Assembly (NCBI GenBank): GCA_019637795.1
Contig: JAHBUY010000001.1
Coordinates: 765,001-829,000 of the forward strand
Length of the DNA: 64,000 bases
Direction of reading: 5' to 3'
Source of the DNA: a bacterium
GTDB taxonomy: Bacteria > Desulfobacterota > Binatia > HRBIN30 > CADEER01
Shown one piece after another: positions 51,572 to 62,100 of this stretch (position 1 is its first letter; every line of letters starts with the position of its first letter). The notes under the pieces were generated by a model. It saw only the letters and a list, made by a program, of their open reading frames with translations. It was not told where the DNA came from and did no database searches. The translations under genes were made by a program, and so were the position numbers.

Positions 51572-52453
51572 ATGTCTGATTTCCTGTCCGCGTACTCGAT
51601 CCAGAACTGGCTGGAGTCCTGCCCGCAGGGCTACCTGGAGAACACCGAGTACGGCCACCAACCGGGCGAGAAGGAGCCCGAGCTGCTGATCACCAACCCG
51701 CTGCTGCACGAGGAGACGCTGCGCGCCACGGTGCAGCTCGTGGTCGGCGAGCGCTGCGCGTTGTCGGCGTCGTCGGGCCTGATCAACGCCGCGCCGGACG
51801 AGGCGTCGAAGCGCTTCCTGGCGACGCAGACGCTCGACGAGGCGCGCCACGTCGAGATCTTCACCCAGCGGCTCTACGACCTCGGCGTGAAGAAGGAGGA
51901 TCTCGAGTCGACGATCCGCCACTTCGCCAATCCCAACCTGGTCAAGTTCGCCGAGGTGCTGCTCGACAAGGTGGACCGCAAGGACTTCATCGCCGGCGTC
52001 GTCGGTCAGAACATCGTCCTCGAGGGCATGGCGTTCAGCGTCTTCGAGATGCTGCACGCGCTCAACCAGGACATGAACCCGAAGTTCGCGCACACCCTGA
52101 GCGGCACCATCGCCGACGAGCGGCGGCACGTCGGCTTCGGCGAGAACCGCATCGGCTCGCTGATCAAGGCCCACCCGGAGAAGAAGGCCGAGGTCGAGCG
52201 CATGCAGAAGGAGATGTCCTACTGGATGCTCGCCACCTTCGCCGACGCCTTCCGCAACAACACGGCGGCGGCGGAATTCAAGCGCATCGAGCAGGAGGCG
52301 GGGCTCGAGCACCACGCGCGCTTCCAGGGCGTCGACCTCGCGGGCATGGAGCCGGAGGCGATGGAGGTGGTGCTCGCCGACACGGTGCTGAAGGAGTTCA
52401 AGGTCCGCCTCGGCCGCATCGGCATCGACTACCAGACGCCCGTCCGGCCGTGA
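51572..52453 (+). CDS. Diiron ferritin-like protein, paralog 1 of a two-gene pair
   Basis: 293 residues from ATG 51572 (GGAGG 6 nt upstream; a GTG directly before is possible). It has a four-helix diiron pattern with six ligands: Glu60 (VVGERCAL), Glu90 and His93 (DEARH), Glu151 (NIVLEGMAF), Glu183 and His186 (DERRHVGFG). The pattern resembles R2-like or AurF-like oxygenases. The second Fe pair is preceded by the same spacing in the next gene. Substrate unknown. It begins an operon with a paralog and a four-Cys protein, directly after nnrS. Confidence 0.85.
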   Translation: MSDFLSAYSIQNWLESCPQGYLENTEYGHQPGEKEPELLITNPLLHEETLRATVQLVVGERCALSASSGLINAAPDEASKRFLATQTLDEARHVEIFTQRLYDLGVKKEDLESTIRHFANPNLVKFAEVLLDKVDRKDFIAGVVGQNIVLEGMAFSVFEMLHALNQDMNPKFAHTLSGTIADERRHVGFGENRIGSLIKAHPEKKAEVERMQKEMSYWMLATFADAFRNNTAAAEFKRIEQEAGLEHHARFQGVDLAGMEPEAMEVVLADTVLKEFKVRLGRIGIDYQTPVRP

Positions 52454-53247
52454 GCGGCGCGGTCCGCGAGCGCTCGGCGGTGATGGACATCCACGACCTC
52501 GAACCGGAGGAGTTCCTCGAGGAGGTGCACTCCTTCGAGTTCTGGTTCCAGGCCGTGGAGGGCTACCTGTCCGGCCTCACCTGGGGCCATCGGCCGGACA
52601 CCGCCGAGGCGCCGCTCGGCGAGCTCGAGCGCGACCGCCTGATCACCGTGCTGTGCAACTACTGCATCGGCGAGACGGCCGCGCTCGAGGGCGCCAGCGG
52701 CCTGATCGCCTTCGCGCCCAACCGGCTGGCGAAGGTGTTCCTCTCCACCCAGGTGGCCGACGAGGGCCGCCATCTCGAGGTGCTGCTGCGCCGGCTGCGC
52801 GACCTCGGCGTCGCCGAGCCCGAGGTGGAGATGGAGAAGCGCGCCAGCCGCGGCATCCTGCTCTTCCGCCAGCGCCTGCTCGAGCTGGTCGCCAGCCGCG
52901 ACTGGGAGGCGGCGATCTTCGCCCAGAACGTCATCCTCGAGGCGCTCGAGTTCGCCGTCTTCCACAGCCACGCGCAGACCGCCGACCCGATCACCCGCGA
53001 GGTCCTGCAGGGCATCATCAAGGACGAGCGCCGCCACATCGGCTTCGGCGAGAACGAGCTCGGGCGCCGCCTGGCGGTCGCGCCGCACATCCGCGCCCGC
53101 CTCGGACGGGTGAAGAGCGAGCTCGACCACCTCGTGCTCGACGCGCTCGAGGAGACCATGCTCGCCATCGCCACGCCGCAGGACGAGCGCGGCCGGGTCG
53201 GCCGCGCCTACCTGGAATCGGTCGAACGCCTGGGGTTCGCGCGATGA
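52450..53247 (+). CDS. Diiron ferritin-like protein, paralog 2
   Basis: 265 residues from GTG 52450, overlapping the previous stop (GTGA); an ATG at 52483 is possible. It is homologous to paralog 1: ETAALEGASGLIAFAPNRLAK, DEGRHLEVLLRRLRDLGV, and KDERRHIGFGENELG. Ligands Glu75, Glu105, His108, Glu164, Glu193 and His196 are all kept, so both partners could carry iron. A heterodimer is plausible. The N-terminus is acidic. Confidence 0.85.
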   Translation: MSGAVRERSAVMDIHDLEPEEFLEEVHSFEFWFQAVEGYLSGLTWGHRPDTAEAPLGELERDRLITVLCNYCIGETAALEGASGLIAFAPNRLAKVFLSTQVADEGRHLEVLLRRLRDLGVAEPEVEMEKRASRGILLFRQRLLELVASRDWEAAIFAQNVILEALEFAVFHSHAQTADPITREVLQGIIKDERRHIGFGENELGRRLAVAPHIRARLGRVKSELDHLVLDALEETMLAIATPQDERGRVGRAYLESVERLGFAR

Positions 53248-53546
53248 GCGATCCGCTGCAGCAGTCGGAGGAGGCGCTCGAGGCCGAGCGGCCGCGCCAG
53301 CGCTACCTCCTCGAGGACACCGGCTTCGACGAGGTGCCGAAGAAGTACCGCAAGTTCTACCGCAAGTGGAAAGGCGCCGGCGACGAGCTGGCGCCGAACG
53401 AGGTCATCTGCCCGGTGTGCAAGGTGGTGATCCGCTCCAGCCGCGAGCTGCGCCCCGGCGACCGCGTCTACTGCATGCCCTGCATGTCGCGCCTGGTCGT
53501 CGTCCGCACCGAGCAGGGCACCCTCGAGGCGCACGTCGCCTACTGA
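53244..53546 (+). CDS. Four-cysteine (zinc-ribbon or rubredoxin-like) small protein
   Basis: 100 residues; the ATG overlaps the previous stop (ATGA). CPVC (56-59) and CMPC (77-80) could bind Zn or Fe. The N-terminus is charged (MSDPLQQSEEALEAERPRQR), and KKYRKFYRKWKG is basic. It lacks the CxxCG-CPxCG of classic rubredoxin. It is the third gene of the diiron operon, so an electron donor or assembly partner is possible. Confidence 0.75.
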   Translation: MSDPLQQSEEALEAERPRQRYLLEDTGFDEVPKKYRKFYRKWKGAGDELAPNEVICPVCKVVIRSSRELRPGDRVYCMPCMSRLVVVRTEQGTLEAHVAY

Positions 53547-53644
53547 GCCCGCGTCCCACATCGGGCTGCGCGATGGCGGGAATCCCCGCCCGGGGCCCGG
53601 CGCGGGGTTGTCCGCCGGCGGCGAACGCACTATGCGCGGCGCCG

Positions 53645-54535
53645 ATGCTCGGACACGAATCGTTCGCTGACCTGGCGGGCGTGCCGCTGCGCCCCGGGAT
53701 GACCACGGTCGACGGGGTCGATCTGCATTTCGTCGAGGCCGGACCGCCGGATGGCGCGCCGGTCGTCCTGCTGCACGGCTTTCCCGAGCACTGGATCGGC
53801 TGGCGCCGGCAGATCCCGGCCCTCGCCGCCGCCGGCTTGCGCGTCGTCGCCCCCGATCAGCGCGGCTATCACCGCTCCGGCAAGCCCGCCGGCGTCGGCG
53901 CCTACGATCTCGACCGCCTCGCCGGCGACGTCCTCGCCCTCGCCGACCACCTCCGACTCGATCCGCTGCAGGTCGTCGGACACGACTGGGGCGCCTCCGT
54001 CGCCTGGTGGATCGCCACGACGCACCCGCAGCGCCTGCGCCGCATGGCCGTGCTCAACGCCCCACACCCCCTGCTCTGGCGCCGCGCCATGCGGCACAAC
54101 CCGCGGCAGCGGCGGAAGAGCTGGTACGTGTACGCGCTGGCCCTGCCCGGCCTGCCCGAGCGGGTGCTGCGCGCCGGCGACTTCCGGGCGCTGGCGCGCA
54201 GCCTGGTCGATTCGAGCCGTCCGGGCACGTTCGGCGACGCCGATCTCGCCGCCTATCGCCGGGCGTGGGCGCAGCCCGGGGCGCTGACGGCGATGATCAA
54301 CTGGTACCGCGCCCTGCTGCGCAAGCGCCTGCCCGCCACGCTGCCGCTCATCGACGTCGAGACGCTGATGATCTGGGGCCTCGACGACCGATTCGGCGAC
54401 CGCGCCGTCGCCGAGGAGAGCATCGCGCTCTGTCGCCACGGCCGCGCCGAATACCTCGCCGGCGCCTCGCACTGGGTCCAGCACGAGGAACCGGCGCGGG
54501 TGAACGAGCTGCTGCTCGCCTTCCTGGGCGCCTGA
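53645..54535 (+). CDS. Alpha/beta hydrolase, epoxide-hydrolase/dehalogenase-like
   Basis: 296 residues. VVLLHGFPEHWIGWRRQIPALAAAGLRVVAPDQRGYHRSGKP is typical of epoxide hydrolases. The elbow is VVGHDWGASVAW, with Asp as nucleophile. MIWGLDDRFGD and ASHWVQHEEP give the acid and the catalytic His. It is likely cytoplasmic. ATG 53645 follows a gap of 98 bp after the four-Cys protein; whether it belongs with that operon is unclear. A strong hairpin follows. Confidence 0.88.
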   Translation: MLGHESFADLAGVPLRPGMTTVDGVDLHFVEAGPPDGAPVVLLHGFPEHWIGWRRQIPALAAAGLRVVAPDQRGYHRSGKPAGVGAYDLDRLAGDVLALADHLRLDPLQVVGHDWGASVAWWIATTHPQRLRRMAVLNAPHPLLWRRAMRHNPRQRRKSWYVYALALPGLPERVLRAGDFRALARSLVDSSRPGTFGDADLAAYRRAWAQPGALTAMINWYRALLRKRLPATLPLIDVETLMIWGLDDRFGDRAVAEESIALCRHGRAEYLAGASHWVQHEEPARVNELLLAFLGA

Positions 54536-54582
54536 CCGCGGCCGCGCGCTGGCGACACGCCGGCGAGGTTGGGCGTTTCCCC

Positions 54583-54603
54583 GGGCACGGCGGAGCCGTG
54601 CCC
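54583..54603. terminator. Perfect 9-bp hairpin between convergent genes
   Basis: GGGCACGGC and GCCGTGCCC around GGA, 47 bp past the hydrolase stop and 48 bp from the stop of the small minus-strand ORF. Confidence 0.65.
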
Positions 54604-54651
54604 TCGTGGCGGGCGATCCGGTCAGCGGCGGCGAGCCGCCGCGCGCAACGG

Positions 54652-54912
54652 CTACTCGGACGGGCGCCGCGCGGGCGCGTCCGCCAGGGTGGCGGCACCC
54701 GGGACCCAGAGGCTCTGGGACGCTATCGCCATGGGCAGCCGTACCTCGGTCACCGCCCACCTCATCGAGATGGACCAGGTACCGGCGGTCATCGTCGTGG
54801 GGCTCGTGGCGGCGGAGGCGGCGAGGCGATCGATCTCGCCCAGGGCCGCCAGCACCGCGTCGCCGAGCCTGTGGTCCGGGTGCGGGTGGCTTCCGTTCTG
54901 CGGTTCCATCAT
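54652..54912 (-). CDS. Small hypothetical protein
   Basis: 86 residues, MMEPQNGSHPHPDHRLGDAV at the start. GAGGAG lies 3 and 6 nt before the paired ATGs. No domain is recognised; the middle is Ala/Ser/Thr-rich. Supported only by the Shine-Dalgarno and its position after the glycosyltransferase gene. Confidence 0.4.
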   Translation of the reverse strand: MMEPQNGSHPHPDHRLGDAVLAALGEIDRLAASAATSPTTMTAGTWSISMRWAVTEVRLPMAIASQSLWVPGAATLADAPARRPSE

Positions 54913-54990
54913 CTTCTCCTCGGCCGCGGGTGCGGCGGGTTGCACGGAACGCGAGCCGGCCGGCCCGCGCGCTGGTTCATGGTGCTCGTC

Positions 54991-57078
54991 TCAGCACGGT
55001 GCGGATACCGGAAGCGGCGGCGGCGGACAATGGTCGGCGAGACCGACCGCCCGCAGGCGGTCTGACCAGACCGCCGCCTGCTCCGGCGACATCGACGGCG
55101 CGAGGCGGATCGCCAGCGCCAGGGCGTGGACGCGGTAGCGCGGATCGTCCACCACGGCGTCGAGCAGCGGGTGGGCGATCGCCGGCGGCAGCCGCACCAG
55201 TTGGGCGAAGATCGCCGACAGCCGCGACTCGGGCACCGCATCGAGCAGCGGGCGCAACGCGCGGCCAGCGCGCAGGCAGCTCTCGGCGAGGATGTGCCAG
55301 ACCGGCTCGTCCACCGTGGCGCCGCGCGCCACCCGCGACCCGGCATCGGCGGCCGCGGCCCACTCGCCGAGGACGAAGTGACAACGGGCGCGGCAGAGGT
55401 CGACGAGGTGCCGCGGCAGCGCGGTGCCGTCCTCGTCGCGCGGCTCCTCGAGCCCGCCCAGCTCCTCCAGCGCGTCCCGCCAGCGGCCGAGATCGGCGTA
55501 GGCGCGGCCGCGCAGATAGCGCGCCAGGTCGGTCGCCGCCGACGCCCGCTCGAGATCGTCCAACCAGGGCAGCGCCTCCGCGGCGCGGCCGGCGTCGAGA
55601 TGGAGCTGCGCCGCCGAGCGGCACAGAATTCGCCGCAGGCTCGGCGCGTCGCACGCCAGCGCGCGCGCCTGGACGAAGAGGCCGAGCGCCTCCTCGCGGC
55701 GCCCGGCCATCATGTACGAGCGCCCCAGGTTCACCAGCGCCGCCACCGGGTCGCCGCCGCCGGCCGTCTCCAGGGTCGCCAGGCGGATGTTGCGCTCGGC
55801 CTTCCGCTTCGCCTGCATGCGCTCCGGCGTGTAGCCGCCATGGATCAACCACGCATGGGGCATGAGCGCGACCGGGCGAGCCCGCGCGCCGGCGCGTGGC
55901 ACGACCTGCTCGTGCAGCCGCCCCTGCCAGCGGAAGTCGGCGCGGCGGAACAACCGGCAACTGCGGTGCCAGACGTCGCTCTTGCCGTCGCCGTCCAGGT
56001 TCTGGATGGCGATCAGGAACGCATCCGCGGCGGCCATGGCGAGCGCCGCGCGCAGCGCGCCGGCATCGCCGGCGACGCATTCGTCGGCGTCGACCTGCAG
56101 CACCCAGTCGCCGCCGCAGTGCGCGAGGGCGCGGTTGCGGGCGCCGCCGAAGTCGTCATCCCAGTAGCCCTCGACGACCCGCGCGCCGGCGGCGCGCGCC
56201 AGCCCCGGCGTGCCGTCGGTCGAGCCGGTATCGTAGACCACGATCTCGTCGGCGAGCCCCTCGAGGGAGGCGAGGCAGACCGGCAGCAGCTCGCGCTCGT
56301 CGCGGACGATCAGGCAGGCCGACAGCAGCGGCCGCTGCGGATCGCGCTCCGCCGCGCCGCCGTGTTTGGCGGCGAGGCGCTGCAGGTTGTCCTGCTGGAT
56401 GGCGAACCAGTCGAGATCGTTGCCGACGAAGGTCGCGTGTCCGTGGTGATGGACGAAGGTGTCGCGGCAGATCCGCAGCCCCCCGCCGGCGGCCGTCAGG
56501 CGCAGGCAGAGGTCGTCGTCCTCGGCGCCGCCGATCGCGAAGCCCTCGTCCCAGCCGCCGACCGCCCGCAGCGCGCTCGCCCGCACCGCCAGGCAGAAGC
56601 CGACCAGGCGCGGCGTCTCCTGCGTCTGCCCGAGGTGCTGGCGGCGCCAGCGGGCGGCGAAGGCGCGGAAGGCGGTCAGCGACCCCGCGTCGTACGCGGC
56701 GCGCTCGACCCCCTGCGGACCGGAGGCGCAATTGCTCATCGGCCCGGTGGCGACGACCGCCGGATCGGCCAACGGCGCCAGCAGTCCCTCGAGCCAGTCG
56801 TCGGGCACCAGGGTGTCGTTGTTCAGGAAGACCACCACCGATCCGCTGGCGACCGCCGCCCCCTGGTTGCACGCGGCGGCGAAACCGCGGTTGGCCTCGT
56901 TGGTGAGAACACGCAGCCACGGCATCCGCGCCAGCTCGGCCGCGGTCGCGTCGCGCGAGCCGTTGTCGACCACGATCACCTCGTCGCGCGGCCGCCGCGC
57001 TGACGCCAGCGCCGCCAGGCAGGCCCGGGTCAGCGGCCACTGGTTCCAGACCGGGATGACGATGCTGACGTGATCCAT
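54991..57078 (-). CDS. Double glycosyltransferase family 2 protein with TPR tail
   Basis: 695 residues. GT-A domain 1 (about 1-250) has VSIVIPVWNQWPLTRACLAAL, VVDNGSRD and FLNNDTLVPDDW. GT-A domain 2 (about 275-490) has SACLIVRDERELLPVCLASL, YDTGSTDGTPGLARA and VLQVDADEC. The last ~200 residues are TPR-like (NLGRSYMMAGRREEALGLF, YLRGRAYADLGRWRDALEEL). It probably builds a surface glycan or modifies proteins. Two catalytic domains in one chain suggest processive or two-step transfer. Cytoplasmic; no membrane helix. Confidence 0.9.
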   Translation of the reverse strand: MDHVSIVIPVWNQWPLTRACLAALASARRPRDEVIVVDNGSRDATAAELARMPWLRVLTNEANRGFAAACNQGAAVASGSVVVFLNNDTLVPDDWLEGLLAPLADPAVVATGPMSNCASGPQGVERAAYDAGSLTAFRAFAARWRRQHLGQTQETPRLVGFCLAVRASALRAVGGWDEGFAIGGAEDDDLCLRLTAAGGGLRICRDTFVHHHGHATFVGNDLDWFAIQQDNLQRLAAKHGGAAERDPQRPLLSACLIVRDERELLPVCLASLEGLADEIVVYDTGSTDGTPGLARAAGARVVEGYWDDDFGGARNRALAHCGGDWVLQVDADECVAGDAGALRAALAMAAADAFLIAIQNLDGDGKSDVWHRSCRLFRRADFRWQGRLHEQVVPRAGARARPVALMPHAWLIHGGYTPERMQAKRKAERNIRLATLETAGGGDPVAALVNLGRSYMMAGRREEALGLFVQARALACDAPSLRRILCRSAAQLHLDAGRAAEALPWLDDLERASAATDLARYLRGRAYADLGRWRDALEELGGLEEPRDEDGTALPRHLVDLCRARCHFVLGEWAAAADAGSRVARGATVDEPVWHILAESCLRAGRALRPLLDAVPESRLSAIFAQLVRLPPAIAHPLLDAVVDDPRYRVHALALAIRLAPSMSPEQAAVWSDRLRAVGLADHCPPPPLPVSAPC

Positions 57079-57140
57079 GGCGCGGCGCCTGCGGCTGCGC
57101 GCTGTATCAGAAATCGAAGCGAATCGCGCCTGGCGGCGGT

Positions 57141-58541
57141 TCAGGCGGAGGCGGCGCGGCGGACGGGCCGGCCGGCGCGGGCGGCGCGCTCGAGCGCGGT
57201 CAGCTCGCGCTCGAGCAGGGCGGCGATGCGCTCCGGGTCGGGAATCTCGGCCGGGTCGCTGTCGATGCCGAAGCCGACGCGCCCGGCGTAGGACATGAGG
57301 GCGATCGACAGCGGCGTGCCGCGCATCACCGGCGCGAAGGGATGGACCGCCTGGATGCGCGCCCCGGCGAGGTAGCGCGGCGTCGGCGGCCCCGGCACGT
57401 TCGAGCAGAGCAGGTGCAGCTTGCCGGCGACCATCTGCCCGGCGGCGCGGAACAGCACCGGCGGCACGTACGCCGCCGCCTGCATCATCGCCTTGAACGC
57501 CGAGGCGTGGCCGTCCGACTTGGCGCGCCGGGTTTGCGCCTGGATGTGCGCCAGCCGGGCGGCGGCGCCGCGCTCGCGGATCGGCAGCCCGACGGTGAAG
57601 CCGCCGACGCGGTTGCCGAGCGCGGCGCGATCCTGCTGATCGCGCAGACTCATCGGCACCATGCACTGCAGCTCGCGCGGCCCGCGGCGGCCGAGGTCCT
57701 CGTAGGCGCCGAGGGCGCCGGCGACGGCGGCGAGCACGACGTCGTTGAGGGTGGCGCCGAGGCGGTGGCGGAGGCGCTGCAATCGCCCCAGGTCGACCTC
57801 GAGCATCGCCAGCCGCCGCCCGACCCCGGAGCCGCCGGCGTGCCACGCCGCGCTCTCGCTCGCCCGTCCCACCTCCCCCAGCATCCCGGCCAGGCCGCGC
57901 GCCAGGCGGCGCAGTTGCGCCGGATCGGCGAGCCCGGAGAGCAGATCCGCGGCGGCGCGCAGCGTGTCGGCGAGCGAGGCGGGCGGGCGCGGCGGCGTGC
58001 CGAGGCGCGCCCGGCCGCCGCGCGGCACCCGGATGGCCTCGCCGCGGTGGGCTTGCGTGAGGCCGTCGAACAGCGCCACCGAGCCGGCGCCGTCGAGCAG
58101 CGAGTGGTGCATCTTCAGGAAGAGGGCGGCGCGGCCGCCCTCGAGGCCCTCGATCACGTGCGCCTCCCAGAGCGGGCGCATGGGGTCGAGCGGCGCCGAG
58201 AAGATCTCGCCGGCCAGCGCCAGCAGCGCCGGCGCGTCGCCATCGTCGGTGAGCGACACCACCCGCAGGTGGTAGTCGAGATCGAACCCGGCATCGCCGA
58301 CCCACGACGGCAGCCCGATGCCGAACGGCGGATCGACGATCCGCTGCTGCAGCCGCGGCGCCAGCGCTACCAGACGCTGCAGGGCGCGCCGCAGCCGCGG
58401 ATGGTCCGGACAGCGATCCAGCATGAACAGGCCGGCGACCAGCGGCCGCAGCTCCGGCGTCGCCTGTTCGGCATGCCAGAAGAACGCATCCGACGGCGCC
58501 ATCACCGTCGTCGGCGGAGTCGATCCGTTGCGTGATCCCAT
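57141..58541 (-). CDS. Wax ester synthase/diacylglycerol acyltransferase (WS/DGAT) family
   Basis: 466 residues from ATG 58541; ATG 58610 or 58502 are alternatives (no clear Shine-Dalgarno anywhere). MAPSDAFFWHAE is the usual start region, and MHHSLLDGAGSVALFDGL carries the catalytic HHxxxDG. Later NDVVLAAVAGAL, PMSLRDQ-like and SNVPGPPTPRYLAGARI are family phrases. It esterifies acyl-CoA to alcohols or diacylglycerol for neutral lipid storage. Confidence 0.9.
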   Translation of the reverse strand: MGSRNGSTPPTTVMAPSDAFFWHAEQATPELRPLVAGLFMLDRCPDHPRLRRALQRLVALAPRLQQRIVDPPFGIGLPSWVGDAGFDLDYHLRVVSLTDDGDAPALLALAGEIFSAPLDPMRPLWEAHVIEGLEGGRAALFLKMHHSLLDGAGSVALFDGLTQAHRGEAIRVPRGGRARLGTPPRPPASLADTLRAAADLLSGLADPAQLRRLARGLAGMLGEVGRASESAAWHAGGSGVGRRLAMLEVDLGRLQRLRHRLGATLNDVVLAAVAGALGAYEDLGRRGPRELQCMVPMSLRDQQDRAALGNRVGGFTVGLPIRERGAAARLAHIQAQTRRAKSDGHASAFKAMMQAAAYVPPVLFRAAGQMVAGKLHLLCSNVPGPPTPRYLAGARIQAVHPFAPVMRGTPLSIALMSYAGRVGFGIDSDPAEIPDPERIAALLERELTALERAARAGRPVRRAASA

Positions 58542-58632
58542 GTGGTGCGGATAGCGGCCCGGGGCGGCGCCGGCAATGCGCGCGACAGCGCGATCGCTGA
58601 TCTTGGTCATTGCCGGCGCGCCGCCGCCCCGA

Positions 58633-59046
58633 TCAGACGCGCTGGGCGAGCAGGTCGCGGATCTCCGCCAGCAGCTTCTCCTGCGCCGGCGGTTCGGCGG
58701 GCGCCGGCGGCGGGGCTTCCCGCTTGAGCCGGTTCACCTGCTTCACCAGCAGGAAGATGGCGAAGGCGACGATGACGAAGTCGATGATGCTGTTGACGAA
58801 GGTGCCGTAGTTGAGGGTCACGGCGCCCGCCGCCCGGGCCTGCGCCAGGGTGGCGTAGTCGCCGCCGCTCAGGCTGATGAACCAGTTGGTGAAGTCCACC
58901 TTGCCCATCAGCATGCTCAACGGCGGCATCATGATGTCGGCGACGAACGAGCTGACGATCTTGCCGAACGCGGCGCCGATGATGATGCCGATCGCCATGT
59001 CGAGCACGTTGCCCTTCATCGCGAAGTCCCGGAATTCCTTCAGCAT
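58633..59046 (-). CDS. mscL: Large-conductance mechanosensitive channel
   Basis: 137 residues. [20 protein letters not shown] is the MscL N-terminus, then [23 protein letters not shown] (TM1) and [20 protein letters not shown] (TM2). The C-terminal helix [12 protein letters not shown] follows. It releases solutes on osmotic downshock. Downstream is WS/DGAT, upstream the DUF748 gene. Confidence 0.97.
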   Translation of the reverse strand: MLKEFRDFAMKGNVLDMAIGIIIGAAFGKIVSSFVADIMMPPLSMLMGKVDFTNWFISLSGGDYATLAQARAAGAVTLNYGTFVNSIIDFVIVAFAIFLLVKQVNRLKREAPPPAPAEPPAQEKLLAEIRDLLAQRV

Positions 59047-59113
59047 GGCTCTCCTCCTCGAATGCGGCGGGTGCGCGCCGCGGTCAGCGCGGCGCGCCGG
59101 CGCCGCGATCGTG

Positions 59114-62100
59114 TCATCGCTCGTCCGGCTCCTCGGCCTCGGCGGTCGCCGCGGTCCGCAGGTTGATCCCGACGATCGGCTTCGTCGCCTCCTCCGGCGG
59201 CGCGCCGCGGCTGATGCGCGAGGGGTCGATCCCCTTCTCGCGCAACACGCTCTCCACCGCCGCCAGCCGCGCCTCGGCCAGCGCCTGCAGCGCGTCCGGG
59301 GGCGGCGGCGGAATCTCCTGCAGCCAGGCGGCGAGCGTCGCGGCGTCCTCCGCCGACAGCTCCGGCTTCTGATCCGCCACCCGCGCCTCGAGATAGGCGC
59401 GGATGCGCTGCCGCGGACCGCGCTCGGTGACGAAGGCGAGCGAGCGGGCGAAGACGCCCTCGTCCGCCCACGAGGCGAGCAGCGCCTGCTCGTGCAGCCA
59501 GCGGGCGTCCTCCGGGGTGGCGGCGCAGGTCAACTGCACGCCCATCGCCGGACGGCTGGCGAGGAAGGCCGCCAGGCGCGCCGCGCTCTCCGCGCCCGGC
59601 CCGGTCGGCTCGGCGCGGCCGAGGCGGAAGGCGATCGGCTGCGGCGCGATCGGCGCCCCGGCGCCGCCGGCGACCGCGCCGAGCATCTTGAGCGGCGAGG
59701 TGATGGCGCCGGCCAGCGCCTGCTTCAGGGCGCTGCGCACCACTGCCATGAGGTCGATCTGCGTGTTGCCCTGGCGATCCACCTGCATCGGCACGCTGAG
59801 GTCGATGTTGCCCTGCACGTCGCGCAGCAGCGCCAGCGCCAGGCTGAGCGGAATGCCGAAGTTCTGCTCGAACAGCGAGTCGCCCTCGCTGCCGCTGAGA
59901 TCGAACTGGTGCAGGCGGATGTCGTTCTGCACCGTGTAGTTGCCGCCCTTGGCGTCGGCCTTGACGTCGATGGTCAGCGCGCCGTCGGCGATGCCGTACG
60001 GCGAGTAGGTGGTGGCGTAGGCGTTGAGCGGCGCCAGCGGCAGGTCGTCGACCTTCAGCTCGAGGGTGCTGGCGTCGGGGCCGAGGTCGCCGCGGACCGT
60101 GATCCGACCCTGCTGCAGCGCGGTGATGTCCACCTTCAGCGCTTTCGCCTGCGGTCCCGGCAGCGCGATGTCGCGCGCCTCGATCTCGATCGGGGCGAAG
60201 CGCAGCGTCGCCGGCGGTTGCACGGCGCGATCGGTGAAGTCGATGCCGCCGCGCAGGACGCGCAGCGCCGCGACCTGCACCGCCAGCGGCTGGGCGCTCG
60301 GCGATGCGGCGGGCGCCGCCGGCGTCGGCGCGGCGGTCGGCGAGGCCGCCGCGCCCGCCGGCGGTCCGCCGCCCATCGCCGGCAGGACGATGCCCTCCTT
60401 GGTCCGCGTCACCCGGATCGCCGGCGCCTCGACGCGGATCTCGCCGAAGGCGGCGCGGAGCGGCGGCACGGCGGCGCCGGGCGGAATGCCGCCGGGCACG
60501 CCGGGCAGCGACAGCGATTGCAGCGGCACGCTGATCGACCTGGCGCTGATCGCCAGCTCCTTGCCGTCGCCGCGCGCCAGCCGCGGCGCGGTCAGCGACA
60601 GGGTCGCCTTCGCCTGCAGCGGCTCGGCGCTCGGCGCCAGCGGCGCGCCGGCGACGAAACCGGGCAGCCGCACGTCGGCGAGCTGGAGCCCGATCGCCTG
60701 CGCGCCGGCATTGAGCTCGCGGCCCTGCTCGCTGGTCAGCTTCGGGTCGACGAGGTCGAGCTGCAGCGCCAGCGCCGCCGGCGGGTGGACCGCGACGCCC
60801 GCCGCCTCGCCGCAAACCGCGTCCGCGGCGGCGGCCGTCGCCAGGATCGGCAGGCTCGCGTCGCTGATCCGCAACCCGACGTGCGCGGCCTCGAAGCCCA
60901 TGGCCTCGCCCTGGGCGACGCGCGGGCGCTCGAGGTCGAGCCCCAGCTCGCCGGCGACCCGCACCACGGCGTCCCCCGGGCCGAGCCTGGCGAGGGCGGC
61001 AGGGACGGTGAGCGACGGCACGGCGAGCGCGATCGACTGCGCGGCGACGTCGAGCGGCGCCGCGCCGCCGCGCGCCACGTGCGGATCGCGCAGGGTCAGC
61101 GCGGCGGCGAGCTCGATCGCCGCCCCGGGCGCGGCCGGCCGTCCCGGCGGGATGACCCCGGGCACGGCGACGTGGTCGAGGCGCAGCTCGAGATCGGGCA
61201 GATCGAGGGCGAGGTCGGGGACCTGCGGCGGCGCCAGGCGCAGGTTGGCGAGCCCGAGCGTGCCGCTGAGCGCGACGCGGTCCGCCGCCGCCTCGCCGCC
61301 GGCGGCGGACGGCAGGCCGGCGGCGATCGCCAGGTCGGCGCGCAGCTCGCCGGAGGGCATCGCCGACGACGGCAGGATGCGCCGCACCACCGGCAGCACC
61401 GGCAGCGGCAGGGCGGCGATCCGCAGCGTGCCGCCGAACGCCGGCAGCGGCGCCAGGCGCAGGTCGCCGGCGAGATCGATGGTGCCGGAGGCGATGGCGA
61501 CGGCGAGCGCGAGATGGCCGATCGCGTCGGCGTCGCCAGTCAGCGATGCGGCGTCGAGCCCGACACCGATGTCGATCGGCTCCAGGTCGCCGACCACCCG
61601 CAGCCGGGAATCGGTGATCGTGACGTTCGCCACCTGCCAGCCCCACGGGCTGGCCGCCGGCGTCGGCGCCGCCGGCGAGGCGGCCGCGGCCGGCGCCGAC
61701 TCGCTGGGCGGCGATTCCGTCGCCCCGGGCGCGCCCTCGTCCGGCGTCGGCGACGGGGTCGCCGAGGCCGCGCCCTCGGTGTCGGCCGCGCCAGTGGTGG
61801 TCGGCTCCGGCGCCGCCGGCGCCGGCGTGTCGGTCGACGGCGCCAGCGCGGGGCTCGCAACCGCGCCGCCCTCGCCGGCCGCCGGCGTCTCCGCCGCCGT
61901 CTCTGCCGCCGTCGGCTCCGCCGGCGTGTCGGTGGGCGGCGCGGCGCCCCTGGGCGCCAGCGCGGGGAGCAGATCGCCGCCCTCGACGCGCACCGCGACG
62001 GTGGCGCCGTCGAGCGCCACGGACCGCACCGCGGCGCGCTGGGCGAGCAAGTCGATGCGCTCGAGCGTGAGCTCGAGACTGCGCCAGCCGACGGCCACGT

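Noticed and set aside
54569..55138. Plus-strand frame overlapping the small minus-strand ORF and the glycosyltransferase end
   Set aside because: Its product is low-complexity and lies opposite the better-supported glycosyltransferase gene and the small ORF with GAGGAG.
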